Of a DNA stretch of 64,000 bases, positions 9,501-18,388 are shown in pieces. A program made the position numbers and the translations under genes. The notes under the pieces are model-generated. The model worked only from the letters and a program-made list of their open reading frames with translations, ran no database searches and was not told the origin of the DNA. This stretch comes from an uncultured Agrobacterium sp. (GTDB lineage Bacteria > Pseudomonadota > Alphaproteobacteria > Rhizobiales > Rhizobiaceae): contig CAJYTK010000001.1 in the NCBI GenBank assembly GCA_913777615.1, forward strand, positions 62,001 to 126,000, in the 5' to 3' direction. Each line of letters starts with the position of its first letter. Positions within the stretch are counted from its first letter, which is position 1.

Positions 9501-9985
9501 TCGACATCTCCATGCCGGGCATGAGCGGCTGGCAGCTGGTCGACAGGCTGCGTGACGCAGGCCAGACCGCTCCCATCATCATGCTTTCGGCCAATATCGG
9601 CGATACGGCAATCATCGGTGCGGGTACGGATGGCCACAATGATGCGCTGGCAAAGCCCGTGGATATCCGCAAGCTCTGCGACCGGCTTGCCGTGCATCTT
9701 GGCCTGCAATGGGTCTATGACACCGATCTGCCGCCGGTGAACCGCTCCGCGAAGGAGGAGAAACCGAGCGCGATCCGCCCACCGGAGCCAGTCCATTTGC
9801 AGGATTTGCTAGCGCTTGGCGAAATAGGCTATATTCGTGGCATAGAGGCGAAGCTCGACACTCTTGCCGCTCAACCGGAAAATCTGGCCTTCACCGAAGA
9901 GGCACGCCGCTTCGTCCGCGCCTTCGATCTCGCCGGCTATGCCGATTATCTGAACAGTTTTGACGCAAGCAAGGGGCACGGATGA
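6590..9985 (+). CDS. NCS1 transporter-like sensor fused to a hybrid histidine kinase/receiver
   Basis: This 1131-residue protein fuses four parts. Residues ~20-490 form a multi-pass domain resembling NCS1 purine/cytosine/allantoin permeases (starts near NRWVANQTLEDYALRFT). Residues ~503-543 are a Cys-rich knot (CSICEHPFEPEDMAWC, ICSLCC, CHDMC) that could bind metal. After two more membrane helices (~565-635) comes a kinase with VGLSHELRTPLNAV (His686), VNLLSNAIKFTDEG, DTGRGI and GLGLGL motifs. A receiver follows (VVVDDNED; acceptor near Asp972), then a helical tail. It probably senses a nitrogen compound and phosphorylates the regulator encoded next, which it overlaps by four bases. The ligand is unknown; the neighbours (urt, glnII) suggest urea or purine-derived nitrogen. 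Confidence 0.85.
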   Translation: MAARQRIIPVRREYNRWVANQTLEDYALRFTAKSARQFSSSRISHTAIGAISFLALEAIGGAITLSYGTTNAFFAIVAAAVAMLLVGLPISRYAIRHGVDIDLLTRGASFGYIGSTITSLIYAAFTFMLFAIEASIMSGALELALGIPLWIGYIISAVMVIPLVTHGVRLISKFQILTQPFWIVLNVLPFLFIALMDWQKFDLWLAFSGIHHVSAAPGEIASFNLIEFGAASAVILALMSQIGEQVDFLRFLPAEGQSKWRHKFGVFLAGAGWVLVGVPKLLAGSFLVVLTLSSGVPVDRAADPSQMYLTAFGYMIPNHNAALILMVAFVVVSQLKINVMNAYAGSLAWSNFFSRLTHSHPGRVVWLVFNVAIALLLMELGIYRLLEETLGIFSIIAMAWLCTISADLFINKPLGLAPPGIEFKRAHLFDINPVGVGAMALSATIALAAHFGLFGTLSASLAPYITLIVAFIASPLIAWGTKGKFYLARKPRQKWKELSSITCSICEHPFEPEDMAWCPAYAGPICSLCCSLDSRCHDMCKPKARLNYQTAQVAKSFLPEEFVVKLSTRLGRYTIFSALAVAALGGILALIAHQVGTGTPATADVVNRTILIVFFVFAVIAGIVCWFLVLAHDSRVVAEEESSRQNTLLLKEIAAHQKTDAALQYAKETAEAANRAKSRYVVGLSHELRTPLNAVLGYAQILERDETIPPPRQSAIKVIRRSADHLSGLIDGLLDISKIEAGRLQVQSNEINIQDFLDQIVDMFRPQAQAKGLSFRHERAKSLPQYVRSDEKRLRQILVNLLSNAIKFTDEGTVTFDVTYRSQVATFTVTDTGRGIAQKDLARIYEPFQRGEAESIKPMPGLGLGLTITQLLTNTLGGEISVESEKDVGSTFRVRLMLSSVDRPSTALAPEKKIVSYAGPRRTIVVVDDNEDHRDLMMEVLSPLDFVVLTAQSGPDCLALIEAMQPDAFLIDISMPGMSGWQLVDRLRDAGQTAPIIMLSANIGDTAIIGAGTDGHNDALAKPVDIRKLCDRLAVHLGLQWVYDTDLPPVNRSAKEEKPSAIRPPEPVHLQDLLALGEIGYIRGIEAKLDTLAAQPENLAFTEEARRFVRAFDLAGYADYLNSFDASKGHG

Positions 9986-10893
9986 ATAGACCATTGCAGC
10001 CCCGCGATATCGTCCTTCTGGTGGACGACAGCCCGGAAGCGCTGGGCTTTCTCACCGAGGCTCTGGAACAGTCCGGCTTCTCGGTGCTTATCGCGACCTC
10101 CGGTCAGGCGGCTCTGAACATTGTCGAGCGCGTCACGCCCGATCTCATCCTTCTCGATGCCGTCATGCCGGGGCCCGATGGTTTTGAGACCTGCCTGCGC
10201 CTGAAGGCCAATGCCGCCGTGGCGCAGGTGCCAGTCATCTTCATGACGGGCCTTACCGAGACCGAACATGTGGTGCGCGCGCTGGAATGCGGCGGTGTGG
10301 ATTACCTCAGCAAGCCGATCAATATCGACGAGCTGCGCGCGAGACTGCGCGTCCACCTCTCCAACGCGAGATCTGCCCAAAGCGCTCGCGTGGCGCTGGA
10401 CGCCGCCGGTCGCCACCTGCTGGCGGTGCGCGCCGATGGGACGATCCTCTGGTCGACACCGCAGGCCACCCGCCTCATCAATGCAGCAACCGGCAGCAAT
10501 GATGGTCTCGACATCGTGTCGCGCACTATCGGCGACTGGATGACCCAGACGAGCGCGCGCGACACGCCACTCGTCATCACCCACGCCGAGCGCCCCTCAC
10601 TGCAATTCACCTTTTTGGGCGCAGTCGGCGCCGACGAGTATCTCTTCCGCCTGACCACAACCAACGAGAAATCCGGCGACGCTCTTCTGCGCGACCGCTT
10701 CTCGCTGACCACAAGAGAGTCGGAGGTGCTGGTCTGGATCGCCAAAGGCAAATCCAACCGCGATATCGGCGAGATTCTTGGCCTGTCGGCCCGCACGGTC
10801 AACAAGCATCTGGAACAGATCTACGTTAAACTCGGCGTCGAAAACCGTGCCTCCGCCGCAGTAAAGGCGGCCCATGTGCTGCACGATAGTTGA
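9982..10893 (+). CDS. LuxR/NarL-family response regulator, partner of the upstream kinase
   Basis: This 303-residue protein has an N-terminal receiver (IVLLVDDSPEALGFL; acceptor Asp59 in LILLDAVMPG; conserved Lys in YLSKPI), a ~100-residue linker, and a C-terminal LuxR-type helix-turn-helix (LTTRESEVLVWIAKGKSNRD and LGLSARTVNKHLEQIYVKLG). Its ATG overlaps the kinase stop by four bases, so the two are co-translated. It should bind DNA as a dimer at inverted repeats; the repeat upstream of urtA is a candidate target. The linker between receiver and DNA-binding domain is longer than usual. Confidence 0.92.
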   Translation: MNRPLQPRDIVLLVDDSPEALGFLTEALEQSGFSVLIATSGQAALNIVERVTPDLILLDAVMPGPDGFETCLRLKANAAVAQVPVIFMTGLTETEHVVRALECGGVDYLSKPINIDELRARLRVHLSNARSAQSARVALDAAGRHLLAVRADGTILWSTPQATRLINAATGSNDGLDIVSRTIGDWMTQTSARDTPLVITHAERPSLQFTFLGAVGADEYLFRLTTTNEKSGDALLRDRFSLTTRESEVLVWIAKGKSNRDIGEILGLSARTVNKHLEQIYVKLGVENRASAAVKAAHVLHDS

Positions 10894-11044
10894 GACTGCC
10901 TCGGTCGGCATCTCGACTTTCTCGGAGTGACAGCAACTCATCTGCAAGCCTGACCGCGTCATCACAGTGTCATGCATCGCTGTCCAGCGCCGTCTATGTG
11001 GGCGTGCTTGCGTGGGACGACACCGATTCTTAAGGAGGACCAAC

Positions 11045-11569
11045 ATGGACAAGCTCATCATTCTGTCCGGCTGCTCTGGAGGCGGAAAATCCACACTGCT
11101 CTCACAACTTTCACACCTTGGTTTCGCCACGGTGGAAGAGCCAGGCCGACGGGTTGTCGAACAACAGTTGAACGCGGGAGGCACCGCCCTTCCCTGGCTA
11201 GATCTCAAAGCGTTCCTTGAGCAGGCGATCGCGTTGGCTAAACAGGACTACAAGGCAGCGTGTGAACGTTCGGGCGTCTCGATCTTCGACCGCAGCCTCA
11301 TCGACGCCGCTTCCGCGCTACGAACTCTCTCAGACTGGCACTGGTACGAGAGGCTACGGACCGAGTTTCGCTATCACACACAGGTGTTCCTGACGCCTCC
11401 CTGGCCCGAAATATACGTGACCGATAACGAACGTCGCCACAGGTTCGAGGAGGCACTGGAAGAGTATCAGCGGCTGTGTCGCGACTACAAGGATCTGGGA
11501 TACGACGTCGTCATCTTACCCAAGACGAATATTGAGGAACGGGTAGATTTCATGCTGAGTGCGCTTTGA
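11045..11569 (+). CDS. P-loop nucleotide kinase-like ATPase (AAA_28 / COG3911 type)
   Basis: This 174-residue protein starts MDKLIILSGCSGGGKSTLLS with a Walker A motif GCSGGGKST at residues 9-17. It also has FATVEEPGRRVVEQQ, SIFDRSLIDA (Walker B-like) and VFLTPPWPEIYVTDNERRH, which match the AAA_28 family of predicted small-molecule kinases. The substrate is unknown. The ATG at 11045 is preceded by TAAGGAGGA at ideal spacing, so an in-frame ATG 26 codons upstream was not used. It stands alone, with non-coding sequence on both sides. Confidence 0.8.
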   Translation: MDKLIILSGCSGGGKSTLLSQLSHLGFATVEEPGRRVVEQQLNAGGTALPWLDLKAFLEQAIALAKQDYKAACERSGVSIFDRSLIDAASALRTLSDWHWYERLRTEFRYHTQVFLTPPWPEIYVTDNERRHRFEEALEEYQRLCRDYKDLGYDVVILPKTNIEERVDFMLSAL

Positions 11570-11752
11570 GATACTGCGACAAGCTGAAAGAAATTCTTCC
11601 CTGGGGAAGGAAGGCGCTCACCTGCAGCAGCGTTGAGCCGAAGCATGAAATTAAAGAAGGCGGAACGATCGCCGCCTACCCTAGTCTTTTTCTTAAAACG
11701 CCACGCCTGTTTCCCCTCCGACACGCGTCGGAAGGGAGAACAGGCGATGCTA
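11570..11752. other. Intergenic region between convergent genes
   Basis: These 183 bases lie between two convergent genes. A short hairpin (GGCG...CGCC near 11662-11678, followed by T-rich sequence to 11695) may end the upstream transcript. I see no gene here. Confidence 0.3.
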
Positions 11753-11989
11753 TTAGCGGCAGACGCGGGTCTTGCGAACAATGATCTCGCCGTGGCGGCG
11801 AATGCGTTCCTTCTTGACGAAACAGTCGCGCGGTGCGTGGCGGTAGTGACGAGGGCGGTACTCTTCGCGCACTGGCTCGCGCATGACGCGCTGCGTCGTC
11901 GTTACCGTCACGGTTTCAGCAAAGGATGGTGCCGTCACCGAGAAGAAAGTCGCGGCGGCGAGGACTGCGGAAACAACAAGCTTTTTCAT
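11753..11989 (-). CDS. Small exported basic protein of unknown function
   Basis: This 78-residue protein has a clear signal peptide (MKKLVVSAVLAAATFFSVTA, cleavage after SFA near residue 25). The mature part is rich in Arg, Val and Thr (VTVTTTQRVMREPVREEYRP) and has two Cys residues that could pair. I do not recognise the family. The ATG at 11989 is supported by AGGAGTT 8 bases upstream. A perfect EcfG-type promoter lies 30 bases before the start, so it is probably made in the general stress response. Confidence 0.75.
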   Translation of the reverse strand: MKKLVVSAVLAAATFFSVTAPSFAETVTVTTTQRVMREPVREEYRPRHYRHAPRDCFVKKERIRRHGEIIVRKTRVCR

Positions 11990-12018
11990 TGATGAACTCC
12001 TGAATTGAGGCCGCAGAA

Positions 12019-12043
12019 AACGTGGCGCAACGCAGGCAGTTCC
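12019..12043 (-). promoter_or_regulatory. EcfG-type (general stress) promoter of the small exported protein gene
   Basis: Read on the minus strand, GGAAC (12043-12039) and CGTT (12022-12019) are separated by exactly 16 bases. This matches the GGAAC-N16/17-CGTT consensus of EcfG-type sigma factors in alphaproteobacteria. The start codon lies 30 bases downstream. Confidence 0.65.
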
Positions 12044-12202
12044 GCTCATCATCACATTTTTCTAAATTATTGTGATTGAAAGGATTGGAGTTAGACTTTC
12101 TGACGCGCAATCTCCTCCCCGCCAAGAGCCGGGCGCTTGTCCCTCAATGGACCATGGGGGGTCTGAGCGACGATGAAATCCATTGCATGCCCCTAGAAAC
12201 AT

Positions 12203-12227
12203 GAAAACCCGGCATCGCTGCCGGGCT
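12203..12227 (-). terminator. Rho-independent terminator downstream of the branched-chain SBP gene
   Basis: Arms CCCGGCA (12208-12214) and TGCCGGG (12219-12225) form a stem with a 4-base loop. On the minus strand it is followed by a run of four T residues, 28 bases past the end of the gene at 12255. Confidence 0.7.
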
Positions 12228-12254
12228 TCATCAATCTCAGACTGACAGAGCAGA

Positions 12255-13373
12255 TTACATGCCCTGCTGGAAGTAGCTGTACTTGCCGTCTGGGCCCTTC
12301 TTCCATTCGTACATGACGTAGCCAGGAAGCTTCGGGTCACCCTTTTCGTCGAAGGAAATGTCGCCGAGAACAGTCTTGAACGTACCCTTCTTCAGCGCTG
12401 CAGCAACGGCTTCAGCGTCGAGAGAACCGGCAGCCTTTGCACCTTCTGCAATCGTCTGAACGGCGGCGTAGGAGTAAAGCGTGTAAGCTTCAGGATTGAA
12501 GCCAGCAGCCTTGAACTTCTCGACCAGTTCCTTGTTTTCAGGGCGCAGGGTCGGGTCAGGACCGAAGGTGTTCAGCGTACCTTCAACAGCGTCACCAGCA
12601 ATTGAAGCCAGTTCGTTGGAGACGATACCGTCACCGGAAACGAGCTTGGCCTTGAGGCCCTGGTCCTTCGCCTGACGGATGATCAGGCCAGCTTCGGTGT
12701 GGAGGCCACCCCAATAGATGACGGAAACGCCGGCTTCCTTCATCTTCGCGATGAGGGCCGAGAAATCCTTGTCGCCAACATTGACGCCTTCATAGATGAC
12801 TTCCTTCACGCCAGCGGCGTTGGCAGCCTTCTTGGTTTCATCGGCAAGGCCCTGACCGTAGGGGGTCTTGTCGTGGATGATGGCGACCTTGGCATCCTTG
12901 AAGTGGTCTGCGAGGTACTTGCCGGCAATGCCGCCCTGCTGGTCGTCACGGCCGCAGGTGCGGAAGGTGTTCCACAGGCCGCGCTCGGTGAAAACCGGGT
13001 TGGTGGCAGCAGGCGTCACTTCGAGAATGCCGTTTTCGGCATAGACTTCAGATGCCGGAATGGAAACGCCGGAGTTGAAGTGACCGACGACGAACTTCAC
13101 GCCATCGGCTGCGAACTTGTTGGCAACAGAGATGCCCTGCTTGGGGTCGGACACATCGTCACCGAGAACGATCTTGATCTTCTCGCCATTGATACCGCCA
13201 GCCGCGTTGATGTCCGCTGCGGCCTGTTCCGCACCCTTCTGGAGCTGAGCGCCGAAAGCAGCGTTCGGGCCAGTCAATGGACCACCGACGCCGATGAGGA
13301 CATCGGCCCATGCCGAACCGCTGAACGCGACCATTGCGGTCAGCGCAACTGCGGAAAGAAGAGACTTCTTCAT
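12255..13373 (-). CDS. Branched-chain amino acid ABC transporter substrate-binding protein
   Basis: This 372-residue periplasmic receptor begins [20 protein letters not shown] (signal peptide, cleavage after AWA near residue 23), followed by [20 protein letters not shown]. The LivJ/LivK/BraC family blocks [19 protein letters not shown] and [17 protein letters not shown] are present. It binds Leu/Ile/Val-type amino acids and hands them to LivHMGF, encoded 0.7 kb upstream on the same strand. The ATG at 13373 is preferred over one 19 codons upstream because the signal peptide begins there. The coding sequence reads like a highly expressed gene. Confidence 0.93.
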   Translation of the reverse strand: MKKSLLSAVALTAMVAFSGSAWADVLIGVGGPLTGPNAAFGAQLQKGAEQAAADINAAGGINGEKIKIVLGDDVSDPKQGISVANKFAADGVKFVVGHFNSGVSIPASEVYAENGILEVTPAATNPVFTERGLWNTFRTCGRDDQQGGIAGKYLADHFKDAKVAIIHDKTPYGQGLADETKKAANAAGVKEVIYEGVNVGDKDFSALIAKMKEAGVSVIYWGGLHTEAGLIIRQAKDQGLKAKLVSGDGIVSNELASIAGDAVEGTLNTFGPDPTLRPENKELVEKFKAAGFNPEAYTLYSYAAVQTIAEGAKAAGSLDAEAVAAALKKGTFKTVLGDISFDEKGDPKLPGYVMYEWKKGPDGKYSYFQQGM

Positions 13374-13489
13374 TATGTTACTCCCAGTTCCTTTGATTGG
13401 GTTGATTTTCTTGACCTGTCCAGCACCCAAATTAACTGTCCAAGCTGTTCCACTCAGGAGGGAATTCTGATTTCAGAAAAACCCGTCTG

Positions 13490-13843
13490 TCAATGTTTCT
13501 TCTTATAGGAAAATGCCGAGGTCCGGTCATAAAGCCAGTAGTAGTTATCGACCATCTGGCGCGTGCGACGGATGCGGAAACCAGCCGTTGCGAAGGCGAG
13601 GAGAACCACGACATCGATTAGATAGTAGAAGCCGTTCAGCAGGGGACCGGCAAAGAGCGCGTAGTGCAGAAAGCGCATGACGCAGCCCAGAAGCAGTGCG
13701 TAAATCACCACCTGCCAGTAGTTGCCCCAGCCTTCCGCCACGGACTTACCGGTGCGCCAGGCTGTCCAGAAGCCGAGAAGAACGACAAGCGCGCGCAAGA
13801 CATAGCGAACGCCATTATCGGTTTCGAAAAAAAGGCCCTGCAT
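13490..13843 (-). CDS. Membrane protein, DUF6867-like
   Basis: This 117-residue protein has three or four hydrophobic segments (YVLRALVVLLGFWTAWRTG, WQVVIYALLLGCVMRFLHYA, FYYLIDVVVLLAFATAGF) and a conserved-looking basic tail (RIRRTRQMVDNYYWLYDR). It lies between the livF ATPase gene and the binding-protein gene, in the same direction. I believe it belongs to DUF6867, a family found beside liv genes in Rhizobiales, but I cannot confirm this by search. A role as an accessory membrane subunit of the transporter is only a guess. Confidence 0.7.
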   Translation of the reverse strand: MQGLFFETDNGVRYVLRALVVLLGFWTAWRTGKSVAEGWGNYWQVVIYALLLGCVMRFLHYALFAGPLLNGFYYLIDVVVLLAFATAGFRIRRTRQMVDNYYWLYDRTSAFSYKKKH

Positions 13844-14097
13844 ATTTTCCCCAATCAGCGCCGCCGACGAAATCGCGAACGGCCCTGTTTTCCGTTTTCG
13901 CTCGACCGTTTTCCGGCAAGCTTTATTGTTTGTTTTTGCTCCGCCAAACCAGCTAGGCAGTCTGACAGGCTTTTAGCAGATTTGCGCCCAACGCCTTCGA
14001 AAGCAAGCACTTTTTCATGGGCAACGGCACAAAATCATAAAAATTTTTGCGCTTTGTCAAAGCACGGGTATCGGAGATCCCCGCACAGTTTTCACCG
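13844..14097. other. Intergenic region within the liv cluster
   Basis: These 254 bases between livF and the DUF6867-like gene contain AT-rich stretches and no recognisable gene. A separate promoter for the DUF6867/binding-protein part of the cluster could lie here. Confidence 0.3.
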
Positions 14098-14823
14098 TCA
14101 GTGACGACCGCCTTCGAGATAGGCTGCGCGCACTTCAGGGTTGGCAAGAAGCTCCTTGCCGGAACCGCTCATCGTCACCTTGCCATTGACCATGACGTAA
14201 GCGCGGTCCGAAAGCTTGAGGGCGGCAAAAGCATTCTGCTCGACGAGGAAGACGGTCAGCCCCTCTTCCTGGTTGAGCTTCTTGATCGCCTCGAAGATAC
14301 CCTTGACGATCAGAGGAGCCAGACCGAGCGATGGCTCGTCCAGTAGCAGAAGCTTTGGACGCGACATCAGCGCGCGGCCGATAGACAGCATCTGCTGCTC
14401 GCCGCCCGAAAGCGTTCCGCCGCGCTGGCTTTGACGCTCCTTGAGACGAGGGAACATCGTGAAGACCTTCTCGACGTCTTCCTTGAAGTATTTCAGGTTG
14501 TCGAGATTGGCGCCCATCTGCAGATTTTCCAGCACCGACATGCGCGGGAAAATCCGGCGTCCTTCGGGAGACTGGGCGATGCGCTTGCGCGCAATCATAT
14601 GCGTCGGCACACGGGTAATGTCCTCGCCGTCGAAGATGATTTCGCCATGGCGGGCCTGTGGCGCGCCGCAGATCGTCATCATCAGCGTCGACTTGCCAGC
14701 ACCATTGGCGCCGATGAGAGAGACGATCTCGCCCTTCTTCACCTCGACATCCACGCCAGCAAGAGCGCGGATATTGCCGTAGTAAGTTTCAACGCCTTGA
14801 ATTTTCAGGAGAGTGTCAGACAT
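14098..14823 (-). CDS. livF: Branched-chain amino acid ABC transporter ATP-binding protein LivF
   Basis: This 241-residue ABC ATPase has Walker A GANGAGKST (residues ~38-46), signature LSGGEQQM, Walker B LLLLDEPSLGLAP and the switch His replaced in the family-typical VFLVEQN. It starts MSDTLLKIQGVETYYGNIRA, the usual LivF beginning. It forms the nucleotide-binding pair with LivG. Its ATG shares one base with the livG stop (TGATG), so translation is coupled. Confidence 0.95.
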   Translation of the reverse strand: MSDTLLKIQGVETYYGNIRALAGVDVEVKKGEIVSLIGANGAGKSTLMMTICGAPQARHGEIIFDGEDITRVPTHMIARKRIAQSPEGRRIFPRMSVLENLQMGANLDNLKYFKEDVEKVFTMFPRLKERQSQRGGTLSGGEQQMLSIGRALMSRPKLLLLDEPSLGLAPLIVKGIFEAIKKLNQEEGLTVFLVEQNAFAALKLSDRAYVMVNGKVTMSGSGKELLANPEVRAAYLEGGRH

Positions 14824-15689
14824 CAGACGGCTCCCCCGTTGAGTTCTTCTGCAATCACGTCTTCCACTTCATCATCCTCGACACCCAGATAGGCGGCGAT
14901 GACCTTTGGATCGTTCTTCACATGATCCGGCGTACCGTCGGAAATCTTCTGCCCATATTCGAGCACCACGACGTGGTCGGAGATTTCCATGACGACCGAC
15001 ATGTCATGTTCGATCAGGAGCAACGAAGTTCCCTCGTCACGAATGCTGCGCAACAGGGTGTTGAGCGCCAACGATTCCTTCGGGTTGAGACCGGCGGCGG
15101 GTTCGTCGAGGCAAAGAAGTTCAGGCTCGGTACACATGGCACGGGCAATTTCCAGACGCCGCTGCGCGCCATAGGAAAGATCGCCCGCCGGATCGTCGGC
15201 ACGATCGATGAGATCGGCCTTCTCCAGCCAGTACTTTGCCTTTTCGATCGATGCTTCCGCCGCATGCGTATAGGCGGGAAGACCGAGCAGGCCGAGGATG
15301 GTGTAGCCCGACGCCTTCATGAGCTTGTTGTGCTGGGCCACCAGCAGGTTTTCCAAAACCGTCAGGCCTGAAAACAGGCGGATGTTCTGGAAGGTACGAG
15401 CAACCTTGGCTTTCTTGGTCACTTCGAAGTCCGGCAACCGCTCGAGCAGGTGCTCCTCGCCATTGCTGCGCACCATGGTGATCATCCCCATCGTCGGCTT
15501 GTAGAAACCGGTGATGCAGTTGAACACGGTGGTCTTGCCAGCGCCGTTCGGGCCGATCAGCGCGGTGATATCGCCGCGCTTCACGTCGAAGGAGAGGTCG
15601 TTGATCGCCATCAGACCGCCGAAGCGCATCGACAGATGTTCGACCTTCAGGATGGTATTCTTGTTCATCGCAGTGTTTCCGGACGCCAT
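14823..15689 (-). CDS. livG: Branched-chain amino acid ABC transporter ATP-binding protein LivG
   Basis: This 288-residue ABC ATPase has Walker A GPNGAGKTT, Walker B LLCLDEPAAGLNP and the H-loop LLIEHDMSVVMEISDHVVVL. LivG-type features include the NIRLFSGLTVLENLLVAQHN block and the C-terminal YLGVEDDEVEDV. A possible alternative start (MNKNTILKVEHLSMRFGG) lies 7 codons in. It overlaps livM by one base upstream and livF by one base downstream. Confidence 0.95.
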   Translation of the reverse strand: MASGNTAMNKNTILKVEHLSMRFGGLMAINDLSFDVKRGDITALIGPNGAGKTTVFNCITGFYKPTMGMITMVRSNGEEHLLERLPDFEVTKKAKVARTFQNIRLFSGLTVLENLLVAQHNKLMKASGYTILGLLGLPAYTHAAEASIEKAKYWLEKADLIDRADDPAGDLSYGAQRRLEIARAMCTEPELLCLDEPAAGLNPKESLALNTLLRSIRDEGTSLLLIEHDMSVVMEISDHVVVLEYGQKISDGTPDHVKNDPKVIAAYLGVEDDEVEDVIAEELNGGAV

Positions 15690-17083
15690 CAGCCGTGACC
15701 TTCCTTGGTGAAGCTGCCGGAGACAGACTTGCGTTTTTTCAGGAAGGCCGTGGGTTCGCGCGAGCCAACGAAGCCGCGCGGTTTGAACAGCATGACGATG
15801 ACCATCGCTAGGCCGAAGAGCAGCATGCGGTAGAGTTCAGGCGTGAAATCGGGGCCGAAGACATGCTTCAGGAATTCCATTTCACGCAGAAGCTCGGTAC
15901 CGCCGACCATGACGACTGCAGCAATAGCAATACCGGTCAGCGAGCCCATGCCGCCGAGAACGACGATCGCCAGAATAACCGCCGATTCCAGGAAGACGAA
16001 GCTTTCCGGAGACACGAAGCCTTGGCGTGCAGCAAAGAAGGAGCCTGCAAAGCCGCCGAACATCGCACCCGTTGCGAATGCGGTAAGCTTGGTCTTGACC
16101 GTATCGATACCGAGCGAGCGGCAGGCGATTTCGTCCTCGCGCAGCGCTTCCCAGGCACGACCGATCGGCATGCGACGCAGCTTGATGGTGACGTAGGCCG
16201 TCAGCATGCACAGAAGCAGGATCACGTAGAAGAGGAAGATCTTGTAGTAACCCGACGACATCGGCAGGCCGAAAGCCTTGGTGAAGTTGTTCGGCGCGCC
16301 GACATCGAAAGACCAGATGCCGAACACCGATGCCTTGGCAATGCCGGAGATCCCGAAGGTGCCTCGCGTCACATCCGTCCAGTTCAGAAGCACAAGACGG
16401 ATGATTTCGCCGAAAGCAAGTGTGACGATGGCGAGATAGTCACCGCGCAGGCGCAGCACCGGAAAGCCGAGAATGACGCCCCAGAAGGCGGCAAGGATAC
16501 CCGCAAGCGGCAGAAGCACCCAGAAGGACAGACCAAAATAGCTGGAGAGCAGCGCGTAGGAATAGGCACCGACTGCATAGAAGGCGACATAGCCGAGATC
16601 GAGCAGACCGGCCAGACCGACGACGATGTTCAGACCCCAGGCCAGCATCACATAGATGAGAATCTGGATGCCGAAATTGTCGACGAAGATCAGCGAGCCC
16701 TGAGCGCCTTTGAAGTAGACGGCAACGAGGGGATAGGCCAGCAGAAAAACCAGCGCGATCTTCAGGAAATGCTTGTGGAAAAAATTCTTTTCCTCGGAGA
16801 TTTCCAGAATGCCAGCCTTGGACTTGGCGAGCTTGCGGCGGTCGAGATGCGGCTCGATGACACCGACCACGATGAAGCGACCGACGGCGGCAATTGCGAC
16901 GAAGATCGCCAGAAGCCCCCAGCGCGTGCCCCAGACCAACTGATTGTTGATATCCTGATAGGTGACGATGCCGACATAAAGAAGGAACATGCCAAGCGAG
17001 ACGAAGCCGGCAATGATGGCCTCCTTCACCGCTCTGGCCATGACGTTCTGCTCGGCGGCGTTGTCGGAAGGAATATTTGCCAT
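15689..17083 (-). CDS. livM: Branched-chain amino acid ABC transporter permease LivM
   Basis: This 464-residue permease has an N-terminal extension with three membrane segments before the core LivM domain, which begins near residue 130 and contains NIVVGLAGLLDLGYVAFYAV and a family-typical REDEIACRSLGIDTVKTKL loop. The C-terminal ~20 residues are basic and cytoplasmic. It pairs with LivH to form the inner-membrane channel. It starts 4 bases after the livH stop and overlaps livG by one base. Confidence 0.95.
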   Translation of the reverse strand: MANIPSDNAAEQNVMARAVKEAIIAGFVSLGMFLLYVGIVTYQDINNQLVWGTRWGLLAIFVAIAAVGRFIVVGVIEPHLDRRKLAKSKAGILEISEEKNFFHKHFLKIALVFLLAYPLVAVYFKGAQGSLIFVDNFGIQILIYVMLAWGLNIVVGLAGLLDLGYVAFYAVGAYSYALLSSYFGLSFWVLLPLAGILAAFWGVILGFPVLRLRGDYLAIVTLAFGEIIRLVLLNWTDVTRGTFGISGIAKASVFGIWSFDVGAPNNFTKAFGLPMSSGYYKIFLFYVILLLCMLTAYVTIKLRRMPIGRAWEALREDEIACRSLGIDTVKTKLTAFATGAMFGGFAGSFFAARQGFVSPESFVFLESAVILAIVVLGGMGSLTGIAIAAVVMVGGTELLREMEFLKHVFGPDFTPELYRMLLFGLAMVIVMLFKPRGFVGSREPTAFLKKRKSVSGSFTKEGHG

Positions 17084-17087
17084 ATGC

Positions 17088-17990
<903 letters not shown>

Positions 17991-18388
17991 ATTTTTCCCC
18001 TGGACACGTTCTCGAATTGGAACGCGTCTCGTTTATGTTGCTTCATGAGGGCTCTCATTGCCGTTTTTTGTCCCTCTTGACGCAAACCCTTATCGCGTTC
18101 GTTAAAAATGTGAAGCCAAAAAGGTGGAAATATGCACAAAAAATGATGTTCGCTCGTGGATTGCCACAATCGGCATCAAAAAGTTCATGAAAGCGGCAGA
18201 CAGGCCCGAAATTTTAAGCGCGCAGGACGTCCTGCTTGCCCCCAAATAGATATATTTGACCATAATCGTCTTCCGGCGTAACCAACGCTTTGCAGATAAT
18301 GCGTAGAGTGAACGACGCTCTCGAATATCTAAGCGCAAACCAATTGCGGCCAATATAGTCTGACGGGATCGGGCTCGAAGGATTGAAG
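17991..18388. other. Divergent livH-cysQ intergenic region
   Basis: This 398-base region separates livH (minus) and cysQ (plus) and should hold both promoters. It is AT-rich around 18090-18300. Minus-strand open frames within it have no ribosome sites or recognisable features, and I do not call them genes. Confidence 0.4.

Noticed and set aside
8009-9796. A 595-codon open frame on the minus strand, antisense to the sensor-kinase gene
   Set aside because: It runs opposite to clearly conserved kinase and receiver motifs and has no domain of its own; long antisense frames are expected in GC-rich coding sequence.
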